Assembly (NCBI GenBank): GCA_021464245.1 | Contig: JADCRB010000056.1 | Span: 2,121,219-2,185,218 of the forward strand | From: Carallia brachiata | Lineage: Eukaryota; Streptophyta; Magnoliopsida; Malpighiales; Rhizophoraceae | DNA: 64,000 bases | Direction of reading: 5' to 3' | Shown here: positions 53,149-64,000 of the stretch, piece by piece | How positions within the stretch are numbered: position 1 is the stretch's first letter | Layout: each line of letters begins with the position of its first letter | The notes under the pieces: generated by a model | Seen by the model: only the letters and a program-made list of their open reading frames with translations | The model's database searches: none | What the model was told of the DNA's origin: nothing | Translations under genes and position numbers: made by a program

Positions 53149-55900
53149 AGTGATCTAGTTAGATATACAGGGTCCAAATTTTTATGTGATGACATGATCA
53201 GAAAGACACGGTAGACCTAACTGAGAGTGCACCGACATGGCAGCAAAAAAGATTCCTCCATGATATTGAGCTCCGTTTTGAAATCCTAAACACGAGCGTG
53301 AAAAATGCTATGTACTGTCCTTTACTTTCTGTGGACTTGTAGAGGGGCAAACAGATTTGTTGACAATATTTCCTCACATTTTGTCAGGTCAATAAAACAA
53401 TTTACTAAAAAGATTAAAAGATTAAGTTGTCGAACTGAAAGAGTGATGCATTCTTTCACACGTAAACATGTAAAATTGAAAAGGAAAAAGTTAGATTTTT
53501 TTTAGAAGAAATGTATAAGAAAACGCGTAATTGATTAAATTTAATGTAAAATTAACTATATTTAGTATAAAAAAATTATAATAATTTTTTTTCTTCTTTT
53601 TATTTACACTTAAAATCAAAACAATTATAAATTGTATTCAATCAGTTGCATTCAAGTACTATTTTAAATAATTTTTTATCTAAAAATGTAACAGTGCTGA
53701 ATTAAAAATATGAATAAAAGACAGACTTACGATATTATAAAAATTTACAATTAAATATAAGAATAATATAATTTAAATATGATCATATGTCATGAAATTC
53801 TAACGCTATGCGAAGAATTCAATTAAATGCTTAAACTTTTTAGAACATTCTAATATATAAATCATATATTAATCCTTTAACTCATAGATTCAACTCAATT
53901 GGATGATCTTTTGTTCAATGTCATTTTTAACCAATTAATTGTGGGACCAACACCACTTAGTCTTTCACAAGCAAGCAACAGCAACCTCTTATGGCTCAGC
54001 CTTTTCAGCGACCCCATTGGACCCACCCCCCCATACGACTGCTCCTCCCCTCACAGGCAACGCGTGCTTTCATGTCACTCTCCCCCTGTTCTCTATCTTC
54101 CTTATAAACTCTATTGATCCATTATTTTATATTCTTGATACTCAGGAATGAGAGAGAAATATGAAAGCTTACACATAAAGCCTACATTGCATGTGAATGT
54201 GATCATCCATCTCGATAAGCACGACCAGACAAGGAATTTGCTTACCTTTTACTTCAGCATATTTTGTCTCTATTAAACAAATTTTTTTTTTAGGAGCTGA
54301 CCCACACAATTTTAAGAAATATTAGAAGACCGATGACTCTTGCTAAATTTCAAAGAGTTTACTTTTCTATGAATTAAGTGTAATGGTTCAATATATTGTG
54401 CAGTTTGCTCAACTCAATTTTATCTGGTAGAATTGTGAGATAACTGCTCATACTTTTTTATTTCTTAATAAACCAAAAAAGATTATTATTTGTAATGATC
54501 AGATCCATTTTTGCAGCACCAACATAACAATGACAAATAGTTCCAGCTCATTCTCCTCCCCAAAACAAAAGGAGACCCTGTGCATCCATCCAATATGTCA
54601 CATTGTTGACATAGCCATATTTGATAGCGTATAGGATCATGTAAGTACATTTAATGTGTACCCTTTTGTTTATATTGGATGATGCACATCTAAAGTATCT
54701 ATCTAGGCAGATTCAAATAATGTTAAATTTGGATGCGATTTCCTCAACCCATCTCACTCACATGGCCAATGAACGGCTACAATCATTTTGTTGGGCGATA
54801 AATTAAAGCCCCACCAACTCATACCCCATCTTATACTTACATTGTACACATAATTATAGAGTATCTCTATCTACCCTCTTACTTACAAATTATATTCTGT
54901 AGGATAAAAATTTCAAGTTTCTGAAAGTATTGGATTTCATATCCTGTGGCCAGTCTTTTCATCTTTGGACTGTTTCGTTAGGTAACCCGCATAACGTACG
55001 CTCGAGATCAGTTTGTCGGCGGCCCAGGAAATGCTCCCTTCACATTAATATGCATTATTATAAAATAGAGAAAGGTTACAAAATTATATTTATGTAATAA
55101 CAAGTAGTAATACAGTTACATTTATACCATATATTTATATAAGATAAGTTTTTTTTATTTTTTTATGAATTATACCATATAACAATTAATATGACTTTGT
55201 TTTTATCATGAAGCCAAAATTTTTTTTTCTCATTCCTTAAAAGATATCTCACTGATTAAAACTTACACTTGAACTTTAATTTGGACAAGGGGTAAAGGAT
55301 ATTGTGTAGAATACGATCCAACAAGACTCTTCATGTTAAAGAAAAATATATTTTCCATTAAAATATTTTGTACAGATAAGTGAGACAACTGTTATTGGGA
55401 ATATAGAATTCTTGGTTGCATGTGATGCACCTTAGCAAGGCTAAGCTGTTCCTTTTTCATTATTGCCTAGAGAAATGTAAGGCTCTTGTGATCCTCGGCA
55501 ATTATTATATTATAGTATATTCATACGTAATTTACATATATAAATTATTTGATTGATTATATATATAATTGCATCCAATTTTATATACCTACATTGCTGG
55601 ACCTATCTGGGTCGTCTTCTTCCACAAAACTTGGTTGATATTGGCCAAGGCACTGGGATTTGTTTGGCATGCCTCAAACCCCAGATGCAGTAGCGCCTTG
55701 GGTTTCTGTGTCTTGAAAGAGATGAAGAGGGAGGGAGAATCTTAAATTCGTCTCGAGTTCTATTTTATTCTATCTTTTGCAGTAAGGCAAAAAGGGCATT
55801 TTTACTCACAAACTTAGCTGTGGCTGGTTGAGTCCTTTGGTGCAACAAGAATTGTTGGCTTGGAAAAGTCGAAGAGAGAGGCAGTCAATTTGCTTTGCTT
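53149..55900. other. Intergenic sequence
   Basis: Segment 53930-54130 is C-rich and GC-balanced with a TATAAA-like word at about 54103, but no gene follows that I can recognise; it may be an isolated promoter-like island. The remainder is AT-rich spacer. The last few hundred bases are probable promoter sequence of the gene at 56613. Confidence 0.35.
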
Positions 55901-55962
55901 CTTCTCCATCTTCTGGAGATAAAACTTTTGATCTCCTTAGCTGTTGAAGCTATTAATTACAG

Positions 55963-56398
55963 GTCAGAAATCTGATATATATATATATATATATACACTG
56001 TTAGGAAATCTATGGTTTGGGAAGTTGGAGAAATTAGAAAGATCAAAATCGACTGTGAATGATTCATCAGATATTTTATTTTTCTGTTCACAAAAAAATG
56101 GAAGCAAAAAATGCATATAGGGAACGGTACACACATTTGCGTTTGTCTTTTTTTCTGCCCTTTTGAGATTCCATGAAAGGACAGTGAGAGATTTATGACT
56201 GACGAATAAGATTTGTGATTTGGGAGATATTTTTTTTTTCCCGGGAAATTAAGTTTGTGGCCCAGGGCTGAATGGAAGGAAAAAACAAAGAAACAAGCTG
56301 ACAAATTATACTTAATAGTTACTATTATTGTTTGATATCCATTGCCCTATGATCTTTCTTACTCTTTTACAACCAAACAACTATTTTCATGATCGCAG
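55963..56398 (+). other. Possible intron in the 5' untranslated region of the gene at 56613
   Basis: A donor-like TACAG/GTCAGA at 55963 and an acceptor-like GATCGCAG at 56398 bracket an AT-rich segment that includes a (TA)n run at 55975-55996. The flanking sequences are more GC-balanced and leader-like. This is inferred from splice-site appearance only. Confidence 0.35.
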
Positions 56399-56524
56399 GA
56401 GGTCTCGGCTTTCCTCGAAGTTGTCGAATTTTTTTCCTTGTCATTTTGAGGTTCCAGGAAAAAAGTGAGGAGACAATTACCATATATAGAGGATATTTGG
56501 ATTCCTGCAGAAGAATTTCTTGAA

Positions 56525-56590
56525 ATGGAAGGATGCGACGTCTATAAAACTGAGAGATTATTTCTCGGCATAGACACGATCTGGGTCTAA
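56525..56590 (+). other. Upstream open reading frame, 21 codons
   Basis: An ATG at 56525 opens MEGCDVYKTERLFLGIDTIW and closes at TAA 56588-56590, 22 bases before the main ATG at 56613. If it lies in the mature leader it could reduce translation of the main frame. Whether it is conserved is unknown. Confidence 0.5.
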
Positions 56591-56612
56591 AGTAGAAGCT
56601 GACATCGTCTTA

Positions 56613-57370
56613 ATGGAGAAACTCGTCAAGCCCTATGACAAGGAACACATGAGAATGGCCATGTTGAAGCACGAAGAAACATTCAAAGAGCAGGTGCTTT
56701 CTATTCTCCGCGCGTATTTATATATGTATCCTTTTTAGGCTTATATCTTCTATTCGTTTAATTATCGAGTCGAGCTTTGAACATAAATGTTGCAGGTATG
56801 TGAACTTCATCGGCTGTATCGGATCCAAAAGATCCTGATGAGAAAAATTGAAAGCAACAGGCCCAGTTCAAGGAGTCATCAGGAATTATGGAACTCGAGG
56901 AATGGCATTAGTTTCGAACGTAGTATCCATGCTCATGAAAGGCAACAGAAATCAGCTTTGAAATTTGACTTGGAGAGGCCTGCAGAAGAGTATGTAGCGG
57001 AGTCAAATGATATATCTCTAGACTTTATAGATGAGAGCGAGATCCAGCTGACGCTCGGTCCTACAAGCTATAATCGCCAAGAAAGAAACCTCAGACACCT
57101 CGGACTTCAGATTCAGGACCAAGCTTCTCTTCATCTTCCACTGGATCTAGCCATATTAACAGGACAAGCCAAGGAACCCAACAAACGACATCGTATTCTC
57201 GGCGAGAAGGATTTCGGAACAGGGGAATTGTGGTCCAGGTTAATCCTCACATGGCCTTGGACTGCCAGGATGGAAGTAAAAATGACATTGAAGTTGAAGA
57301 ACAGCTGAGACAGGGGAGACTAAAACAGCATCCTTGGATTTTCCAAGTTTTGAGTCTGAACATGACTTGA
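56613..57370 (+). CDS. Short uncharacterised plant protein with DUF863-type N-terminal motif; frame broken once
   Basis: Exon 1 is 56613-56693 (MEKLVKPYDKEHMRMAMLKH then EETFKEQ), the GT-AG intron is 56694-56795, and exon 2 starts at 56796 with VCELHRLYRIQKILMRKIE. The HEETFKEQ-VCELHRLYRIQK motif is shared with DUF863 proteins, but this protein is short. The middle is ISLDFIDESEIQLTLGPTSY, a motif I associate with a short plant family of unknown function. At 57081-57090 (GAAAGAAACC) the frame breaks. As written it stops at 57306-57308 (197 residues) with an unrelated tail. In the other frame the family-like tail follows: TSDSGPSFSSSSTGSS, GRLKQHPWIFQVLSLNMT and a TGA at 57368-57370, about 218 residues in all. 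Exon and intron borders are otherwise clean. The function is not known; predicted soluble, no membrane segment. Confidence 0.8.
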
Positions 57371-57375
57371 AATGA

Positions 57376-57381
57376 AATAAA
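57376..57381 (+). terminator. Poly(A)-type signal
   Basis: AATAAA begins six bases after the TGA at 57368-57370. That is unusually near for a poly(A) signal, so a later one may be used instead. Confidence 0.35.
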
Positions 57382-57389
57382 ATTGTTTT

Positions 57390-58754
57390 GTTATTAACAG
57401 GATATGATCGTCAGATTTCTTCTTAGATGGATTCCTATCGACTGATTCCATCATTGCTGTCGTCTGAATTTTTCTACTTTTTCTGTCTTGAAGGACTTGT
57501 CACAATCACATGAGAAGGAAGTAAGTAAAGAGTGAGCGAGAGTTTGAACTTATTCATTCACGAGGTGCGCATCTCATTATCATTATCACTAGCGCAAGTC
57601 CCAACCTCAGATTTTTCTACTATAGTTTCCAGCTAATTGCGTGTCTTTTGTAAAGATGACTTGTTATTCTTGTTTGCAATACCCGTTACAATCTAGAAAT
57701 TGACTTTGATGCTTGCTGCTTTTAAGTTTTTCACATCAAATTGGCCAATCCATTAGCTTCAACAACTGTACAGAATTGTCCGACTACAATCACCTGTATC
57801 TATGTAATTCGCATCTAGGACTATTCTCTCCTTTAAGCCAAGAAGAAAAGCTACAACATTATAATCCATCATCGATTTTACAGTTTCAACATCTCTTAAG
57901 GGACTCAAATATTGTTGAGCGAGAAAATCTAAGTGAGCGGGTAGTGCAGTGTACCATAATATTTTAAGGTTGGGTTACTATTGTTTTCCTTTTCGAGTTT
58001 CATTACATAAATAGGATCAACATGATAAATTCCATACAAAGACTTGGATTATATAATTAATATCACTGAATCAACATTTGTGATTCATATCATCAATTAC
58101 AATTATATGTTAAAAAATTACATTAGTATTAGTCATAATAATATAATGCGTAAACTCATTGTCTATCTACAGCACATTAAATATGTGTGGCGTTAACTGT
58201 CCGTCAACTTATTCACAATGGAATTGTGCAGATTTTACCTTTGCTTGTAGCATTCTAAACAAGTATCACATCCACATATCCAGCTGATAATTGTTTCTGA
58301 AAAACAAGAATTTGGATAACTGTTTCTGAACCAAGTCAAAGAGGTCAAAGAGATTCTTCTCGCATATTTACTTTTTCCCTAACTTTCCATTTTTCTTTTG
58401 GATATATAAGAGAGAGGTTGCCTTTGTAGATCAAAGCAGTCCAGAGGACTCCTTTTAGGCTGCCTATTGTTTAAAAGGAGCACTTGAAGTCTCACCTCCA
58501 CAAAACAAAAATGGCAGAGATCATTTTTGCTTGTCTGCCATGAGAAATCACCGGATTCCACTACCTATCTCAAATACAGGCCCCAGACGATAATCTGAAT
58601 AATATCTACCATCCTCGCAATATCCAGGCCACAGGATCACATATCTCTTGCATTAGGATTCAAGAGCACCATCTCTCTTTTGTCCCATTATGGCTGTGCG
58701 GAGGAGGGTTTCAAGGGTACCAATATATAAAAGCATCATGTTATGTGATAGCGA
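57390..58754. other. Downstream flank and intergenic sequence
   Basis: The first few hundred bases are probably 3' untranslated region. Beyond, short frames exist but none resembles a known protein or shows splice context. Confidence 0.35.
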
Positions 58755-59170
58755 CATAGTACTGACCCAACAATTGATTCGCTGAATTGGTGATGCGAAA
58801 CATAAATCGGTTCAATTTTCTTATCTAACCACACAAAAAAGTGATTCGAAAAAATTGTTTGGCCCGATTGATTAAAATAGTCAGACTGGATCGATCAAAC
58901 CTATGAACTGGCTGGATTAGTGTGAAAAATTTTATTTCTTGTTTTTTTCAAAAAATTTCATATAGTTGTATTATTTTATTTAGACTATTTATGAATATAT
59001 TTAAATATTATTTTAATGATATTTTATTTATTTTCTATATAATATAAAATATTATATATTTTTTTAAAATAAGAATTGACCCACCGGTTTGACCATCAAA
59101 TTATCAATTCGAACTTAACTTATTGAATAAGACCTTAAATCGAGTCAAGTTCCAATCTTAGTATAAAAAC
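58755..59170. mobile_element. Degraded relative of the CCGGTT-rich element
   Basis: Shares layout with 45276-45747: a left part with AATCGGTTCAATTTTC and GACTGGATCGATCAAACC-type words, an AT-rich centre, and a right part with CCACCGGTTTGACCATC and AATCGAGTCAAGTTCC. The ends are decayed. Confidence 0.45.
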
Positions 59171-60829
59171 TATGAACAAGAAACACAAAAGTTATGGAGA
59201 CAGTTAGGTGTAATTAATAACACAAGTGTTTTTAATGTCTAAAACTAACGCAATCGTTTTCCACGAGCTAAAATGAACTCTGACTACCTTGAGACTTGTA
59301 ATCTTCAGCTCGTGTGAGTGCTAAATAGAAGGGCGACTTTATCAAAGTTCTTTTCAATGGAGACTCTAGTCCAGTACAATTGTCCTAACAAGGGCTATTT
59401 CACGGAGTGGGATACATGATTAACATAAGAGAAATATTATGTATTAAAAAAAGTAATACTAAAATGTTATTAAAATATTATAGATTATTAAATAATTAAA
59501 TTAAAAAATAGATAAATTATTAAATATCGTTAAATAAATTAGTTATTATTATTATTGCATAAAATTAAGTTTGATCAACAAAATCTTGCAAGTGTATAGA
59601 ATTGATCATAATAACAGTTTCAATGAATACTTCAAGTGTCGAAATCAAGCGAATAAAGAATTAATTGTAATTTAAATTATTTAACAAAAAGTTAATGTTT
59701 AAGAAAATTATTAAAAGTAAAATTATTAAATTAAATTAAACAATTTAACTAATTAAAATTAGCAGTAACTTAATTAAAAGTTCAACACTAGACAGAAGAT
59801 AGCACGATTAAGGGTTTTTACTTAGAATAAGTTAAATTATATGAATTTTGTAGCATTAATGATTTGAATATCAATTTTTTTTTCTTTAATTAGTATTGTC
59901 TGTTAAGTAATTGTAATCGTAATTAATCTATTTGTAATTTTCTTTCGAACTCATACAAAAATAGATCAAACCCATTGAAAATAAAGAATTTTTAATGATA
60001 TTATCTTATATTTAACCAAAGTTCATATGTTTATCTATTTAGTGCATAATTGTCTCTCATCTGTCAGTGTCAACACAAATTTTATAAATACTTTTATAAT
60101 GGTCAGAAAAATATAATTAAATTCAAAATAGATAATCAAATCAAATTTTTAATATATAATTGCAATATAACCAAAAGAATATAAAAATATCTACAAAAAT
60201 CAAATAATCTAATCCTAAATTAGGTTACATCTATTTCGCCATAATTTAAAGTTTTGTTCACTCATATTAAAAACTAAAGGAAAATTAGTATTAAATATCA
60301 TAGAGTTCAAAAGAAAAAGAAGGGAAAGAAAAGGAATTGAATAATTTGTATATGACATCTTCGTGTTTCTTCTTTATACTCATCTTCTTTTCTGTATCTC
60401 TCTTTATCTTGTGTCTAACAGAATAGCCTCCAAGTCCATTTTGCATTTGACCACGTTGGCCTTAAATACGCCTAAAAGAGTTATAGTTAAAAAAATCTAA
60501 AAATTCAAATCAAAGTAAGAAAATATCTATAAAATTTGGGGCAATTTTGACACTGTGAATTCTGATCAAAGTTTGACCATCTTTTAGGCAGAATCTGAAT
60601 TTAGTCAAAATATAAAAATTGTAGCCTTATCTCTTAGTTTCGATTCGATTTAAAAATCATCCAATCCTGACCTGTGTAGAGGAAGTTATAACTAAAAAGC
60701 CGAATAGTACGTTGAGTTGAAAAATCTATCCAAATATGACCAAACCGACGTCCTATTACCTTTTTCTTACATTTATTTAACCTACAACCATAAAATAGCA
60801 AACAAAGGTAAAATATGCTGATAGATATA

Positions 60830-60831
<2 letters not shown>
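59171..60831. other. Intergenic AT-rich sequence
   Basis: Contains an inverted copy of the dispersed AT-rich repeat (59455-59540). No gene is supported. Confidence 0.4.

Positions 60832-60883
<52 letters not shown>
60832..60883. repeat. (TA)26 microsatellite
   Basis: About 52 uninterrupted bases of AT dinucleotide, the longest simple repeat in the window. Confidence 0.97.
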
Positions 60884-60887
<4 letters not shown>

Positions 60888-63360
60888 TTAAATATAAAAT
60901 TATATATTTTTATACAATTATTAGACCTATCAAAATTGTGTAGTGAAATCTTAATAAAACGCCTTTTTTCTTTCCTCAAATCTGGTGCTTTCTTTGATTA
61001 AAAAAACACATTTTCCTGAGAAGGCCACACATTAATGATGGTAGCAAAATAAATAGCTTAATTTTTACGCTACGCAAGGTAAATCTAATCGACTTTTGAG
61101 TAAAGTTAGATGATCAAAAAAATCTATTACTACATTATTTATACTCAATACAAAAATTTACAATATTGTATTGAAAAAAAAGTTGAAATTTCTTTTAGAA
61201 AATCAAAGTTTAAAATAAATTAAATATATTTAAAATAGCGTTGATTACATTTAAGATTTAACTTTTTAAGAAAAAGAAAGGAATAGATTCGTGTAAGGTT
61301 ATTGGAGTATAGTCATGCAACACCGCTCTTAAAAATTTTACCGTCAATAATAATAATAAGATTACAATTCAATTCTTCTTTTAGACAATTGTTAAAGACA
61401 ACCATAACAATATTTTTCACGAAAACACTGATTTTTTTTTAGTACAATTACGTATCCCGGAACTTTTATCCCGGAATTTTGTTCCGAGCGAAATCGAGAC
61501 TGATATTTTTGAAACCGCGACTGATATTTTTGAAATATAAAAAAAATAACTGTTTCAAAAATATCAGTTCTGATTTCAAAAATAACAGTCACGGTTCATT
61601 CAGCACAAATTTCAGCACACCAACCCCGGGACACCAACATTTATTCTTTTTTTTTCCCTTTTTTTTTGACTGAACTGCCTAAAAGACTTCCTTTTCTTCT
61701 TTCTACGTGTTGCCACTTCTTTCCATCATCTTTTTCTTTTTTTTCTAATTGTTATACGCTGCCCTACGCGAACATTTGGCCATTTTCACTTGACCTTTCA
61801 AAGTCGACATACCGCTTACTGTTAGCCAAATCAACTTGCCAGTTTTATTTTTTTTTTTGGTTTTGTGTTATTGGATCTGAACAATTATTGGGCTTCATGC
61901 TGGATGGTCCAGGCCCAACACTTGCGTCGATGTTCCTATTTCAGTTACTGGCAAGATTTTGGCACATTTCTACCCTTCTGTTGATCACAACTCGGTTACG
62001 GTAATAATATTTGCTACTCCAGTCAATCACAAACAGAAAGAACAGCAACTTGCATTCTAATGTGCTCAATTTAAGCCTAAAAGTGTTAGAAATCATCAAC
62101 CTGTAAATCAATATGGATATATAAAGGATAAAATGACTTGGCTTGTTTACAGTAATATCAGGCAAAAAAAAAAAAAAAAAAATTGACGCAGAGGTGAAAA
62201 GATGAAACCAAAACGTGCACCAGCTATTAGTATCCTCAAGCCCGCATTACAATTTACAAACAAACTACGAATCCATATAGATCTCAGAAATGAATCCATG
62301 TATCAGGATATGTGGAATGCCGCCAATCTTTGTTCGCGTTAGGGTTTAATATAACAAATTTTTTGGTGGAATAAATTTTTTAAAATGTTATCAAAATTTT
62401 ATAACAAAGAGATATTGTGTTTGAATCTTATTACTATTAGATTTAATTGTCCTGAATTTTTACAGATATAATAAGTTTGTCTTTCATTTACATTTTTACT
62501 TCAATGGACTTTTGCATAAAGAAAATGTTAGAGGATTTTTTTTTTTTTTAAACAATGGAGGCACTAACTGGCACATGAAAAAAATAAAAAATTAAACAGC
62601 TAACCAACGAGGCCAGGAGACCCGTACTAAAAATTAACTGTTAGATTAACTATAATCCAACTGGTGTGCAAGAGAGCAGATGAAAACCTCAATCCAAAGA
62701 AAAAACGATGTATTTTTTTGACATAAGACAAAAAAAAAAAAAAGCTTGGAAATCAATCCAGTTAATATAAAAAAATATCACTAATTTTACTTAAAATAAC
62801 AAATTTAATATCAACTTTAAAAAGTAATAAATTTAACAGTAACTTTATCTAAAATAATAAATATAGAGCGTAATAATTTTATATAAATAAAATCTATTAA
62901 TTTTGAAGATAAATTTATAAAAATATATCTGTTTTAATGATATAATAGTCAAATAAGTTAATTTCACATTATCGAAACAAATAAATTCTATTTAAAAAAT
63001 TTTACAGTATACTAGATTTGTTATTTTAAATAAAATTAATGCTAAATTTATTATTTTTAAAATTAATATTAAATTTATTATTTTAAATAAAATTAACAAT
63101 ATTTTTATTTATTAATTCTGATCAATCACTCAACAACTTATATTTTTAATTGAAACAATTATTTGACGGTTGGGTTTTGCCTTGCTATTGGCATTGGGGG
63201 TCATTCCATCGGCTTGTACCAGAGTTTACAAATGATCGTTAAGGCAAAGTTTACTGCAGCACTCAAAATCTACCAAACACTTACAAAATTATTGTTAATA
63301 ATTAACTGACAAAAGAAACACTTAAAAATTAAACTAAATACCACTAATCCTGTAGTCTAA
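60884..63360. other. Intergenic sequence
   Basis: Near 61474-61590 a short block is internally repeated and inverted (GACTGATATTTTTGAAA twice in tandem, then TTTCAAAAATATCAGT reversed), forming a hairpin. Poly-A lies at 62163-62182. The remainder is AT-rich and no gene is supported. Confidence 0.35.
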
Positions 63361-63957
63361 CTTATGAAGTACAGACATGAATACGATAATATAAATACAG
63401 TACGATACGAATACAGTAACACATTTACTTTAAAAATATTATAACATGAATACGGTTTGAACACAATTATATATATATATAAAATTGAATTTATAAAATT
63501 TTTGTATATATATATATATTTAAATAATTTTACAAATTTTATTCATTTGAAAATATCTAAAAATATATTTAGACAATTATTATAAGTTTTAGAGATTTTT
63601 TATTCAAATAAGATATCATAAGTTTTTTGTGAAATACTAATATAGAGATATAAAATTTTATAATTAATTTAGTTTTTTTATTAAAATTAAAAATAAATTA
63701 AAATCTGAAAATTTAGAAAGTCATTGATAAAGTAATAATATTAAATTATAACTTTTAAATTTTTTTTATTTGTTAAAAATAATTATAAAAATATTCACGC
63801 ATATCTGTGGTATATCAGATACTTATACTTCACGTATTCGACACGCATGTCTTAATTTTTTTCAAAAAAAATTTTTTAACGGATACTTTTAGCCGTATCA
63901 AATATGTGTATGCTGCGTGTTTGTATTCGCTACGTGTCTGATATACAATACTCCTTA
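63361..63957. mobile_element. Degraded relative of the GTGTCCGTATCCG hAT-like element
   Basis: The left end TTATGAAGTACAGACATGAA and the reversed right end TAAGGAGTATTGTATATCAG correspond to the ends of 43607-44248. ATACGA/TACAGTACGATACGAATAC and ATTCGACACGCATGTC words near the ends are decayed versions of its short repeats. No target duplication is recognisable. Confidence 0.55.
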
Positions 63958-64000
63958 CTTTTGGAGTGTCGGTGGTTCGGTGGGTCTAGCTAATAAAAAC

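Noticed and set aside
58379..58561. 60-codon minus-strand frame near the DUF863-motif gene
   Set aside because: Short, with no recognisable motif and no promoter or splice context.

Overview
This 64 kb window is plant nuclear DNA, most likely from a woody eudicot. The evidence is plant-specific gene families (a class II LOB-domain factor, a class III peroxidase, a plastid-type CK2 alpha), spliceosomal introns at plant-typical positions, TATA boxes, and very AT-rich spacer full of miniature inverted-repeat transposons. I cannot name the species from the sequence alone. Gene density is low: four recognisable gene loci and one gene relic. No bacterial features (operons, Shine-Dalgarno sites, CRISPR) are present.

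Layout. 1-5650: a ten-exon gene on the minus strand for a casein kinase II catalytic subunit with an N-terminal leader of the plastid type. Its second exon lacks two single bases relative to the frame its own neighbours demand. 5650-8280: AT-rich spacer with an inverted-repeat element. 8281-8873: relic of the first two exons of a formamidase/acetamidase gene on the minus strand. 8874-17750: spacer with tandem and simple repeats and a transposon that carries another transposon inside it. 17977-18808: an intact two-exon LBD37/38/39-type gene on the plus strand. 18809-36970: a long spacer with a remarkable 1.1 kb fold-back element (24523-25625), tandem duplications and a GC-richer block of possible retrotransposon origin. 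37090-39223: an intact four-exon class III peroxidase gene on the minus strand whose third intron contains mobile DNA. 39290-55900: spacer with at least six more inverted-repeat elements, two of which show clean 8 or 9 bp target-site duplications. 56613-57370: a two-exon gene on the plus strand of a short, uncharacterised plant family with an N-terminal motif shared with DUF863 proteins; it too lacks one base in an A run. 57390-64000: spacer with degraded elements and a long (TA)n tract.

The genes are independently transcribed and do not form a pathway. CK2 is a general Ser/Thr kinase. The LBD factor is of a type tied to nitrogen and anthocyanin regulation. The peroxidase is secreted to the cell wall. 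The fourth protein has no known role.

The best biological structure is the repeat landscape: several miniature transposon families occur as two or three copies inside this one window, sometimes nested, with readable ends. The best quality signal is that all three frame breaks in otherwise well-kept genes are one-base losses in short A/T runs. This pattern suits consensus errors at least as well as real mutations. I did not find a convincing new biological system.
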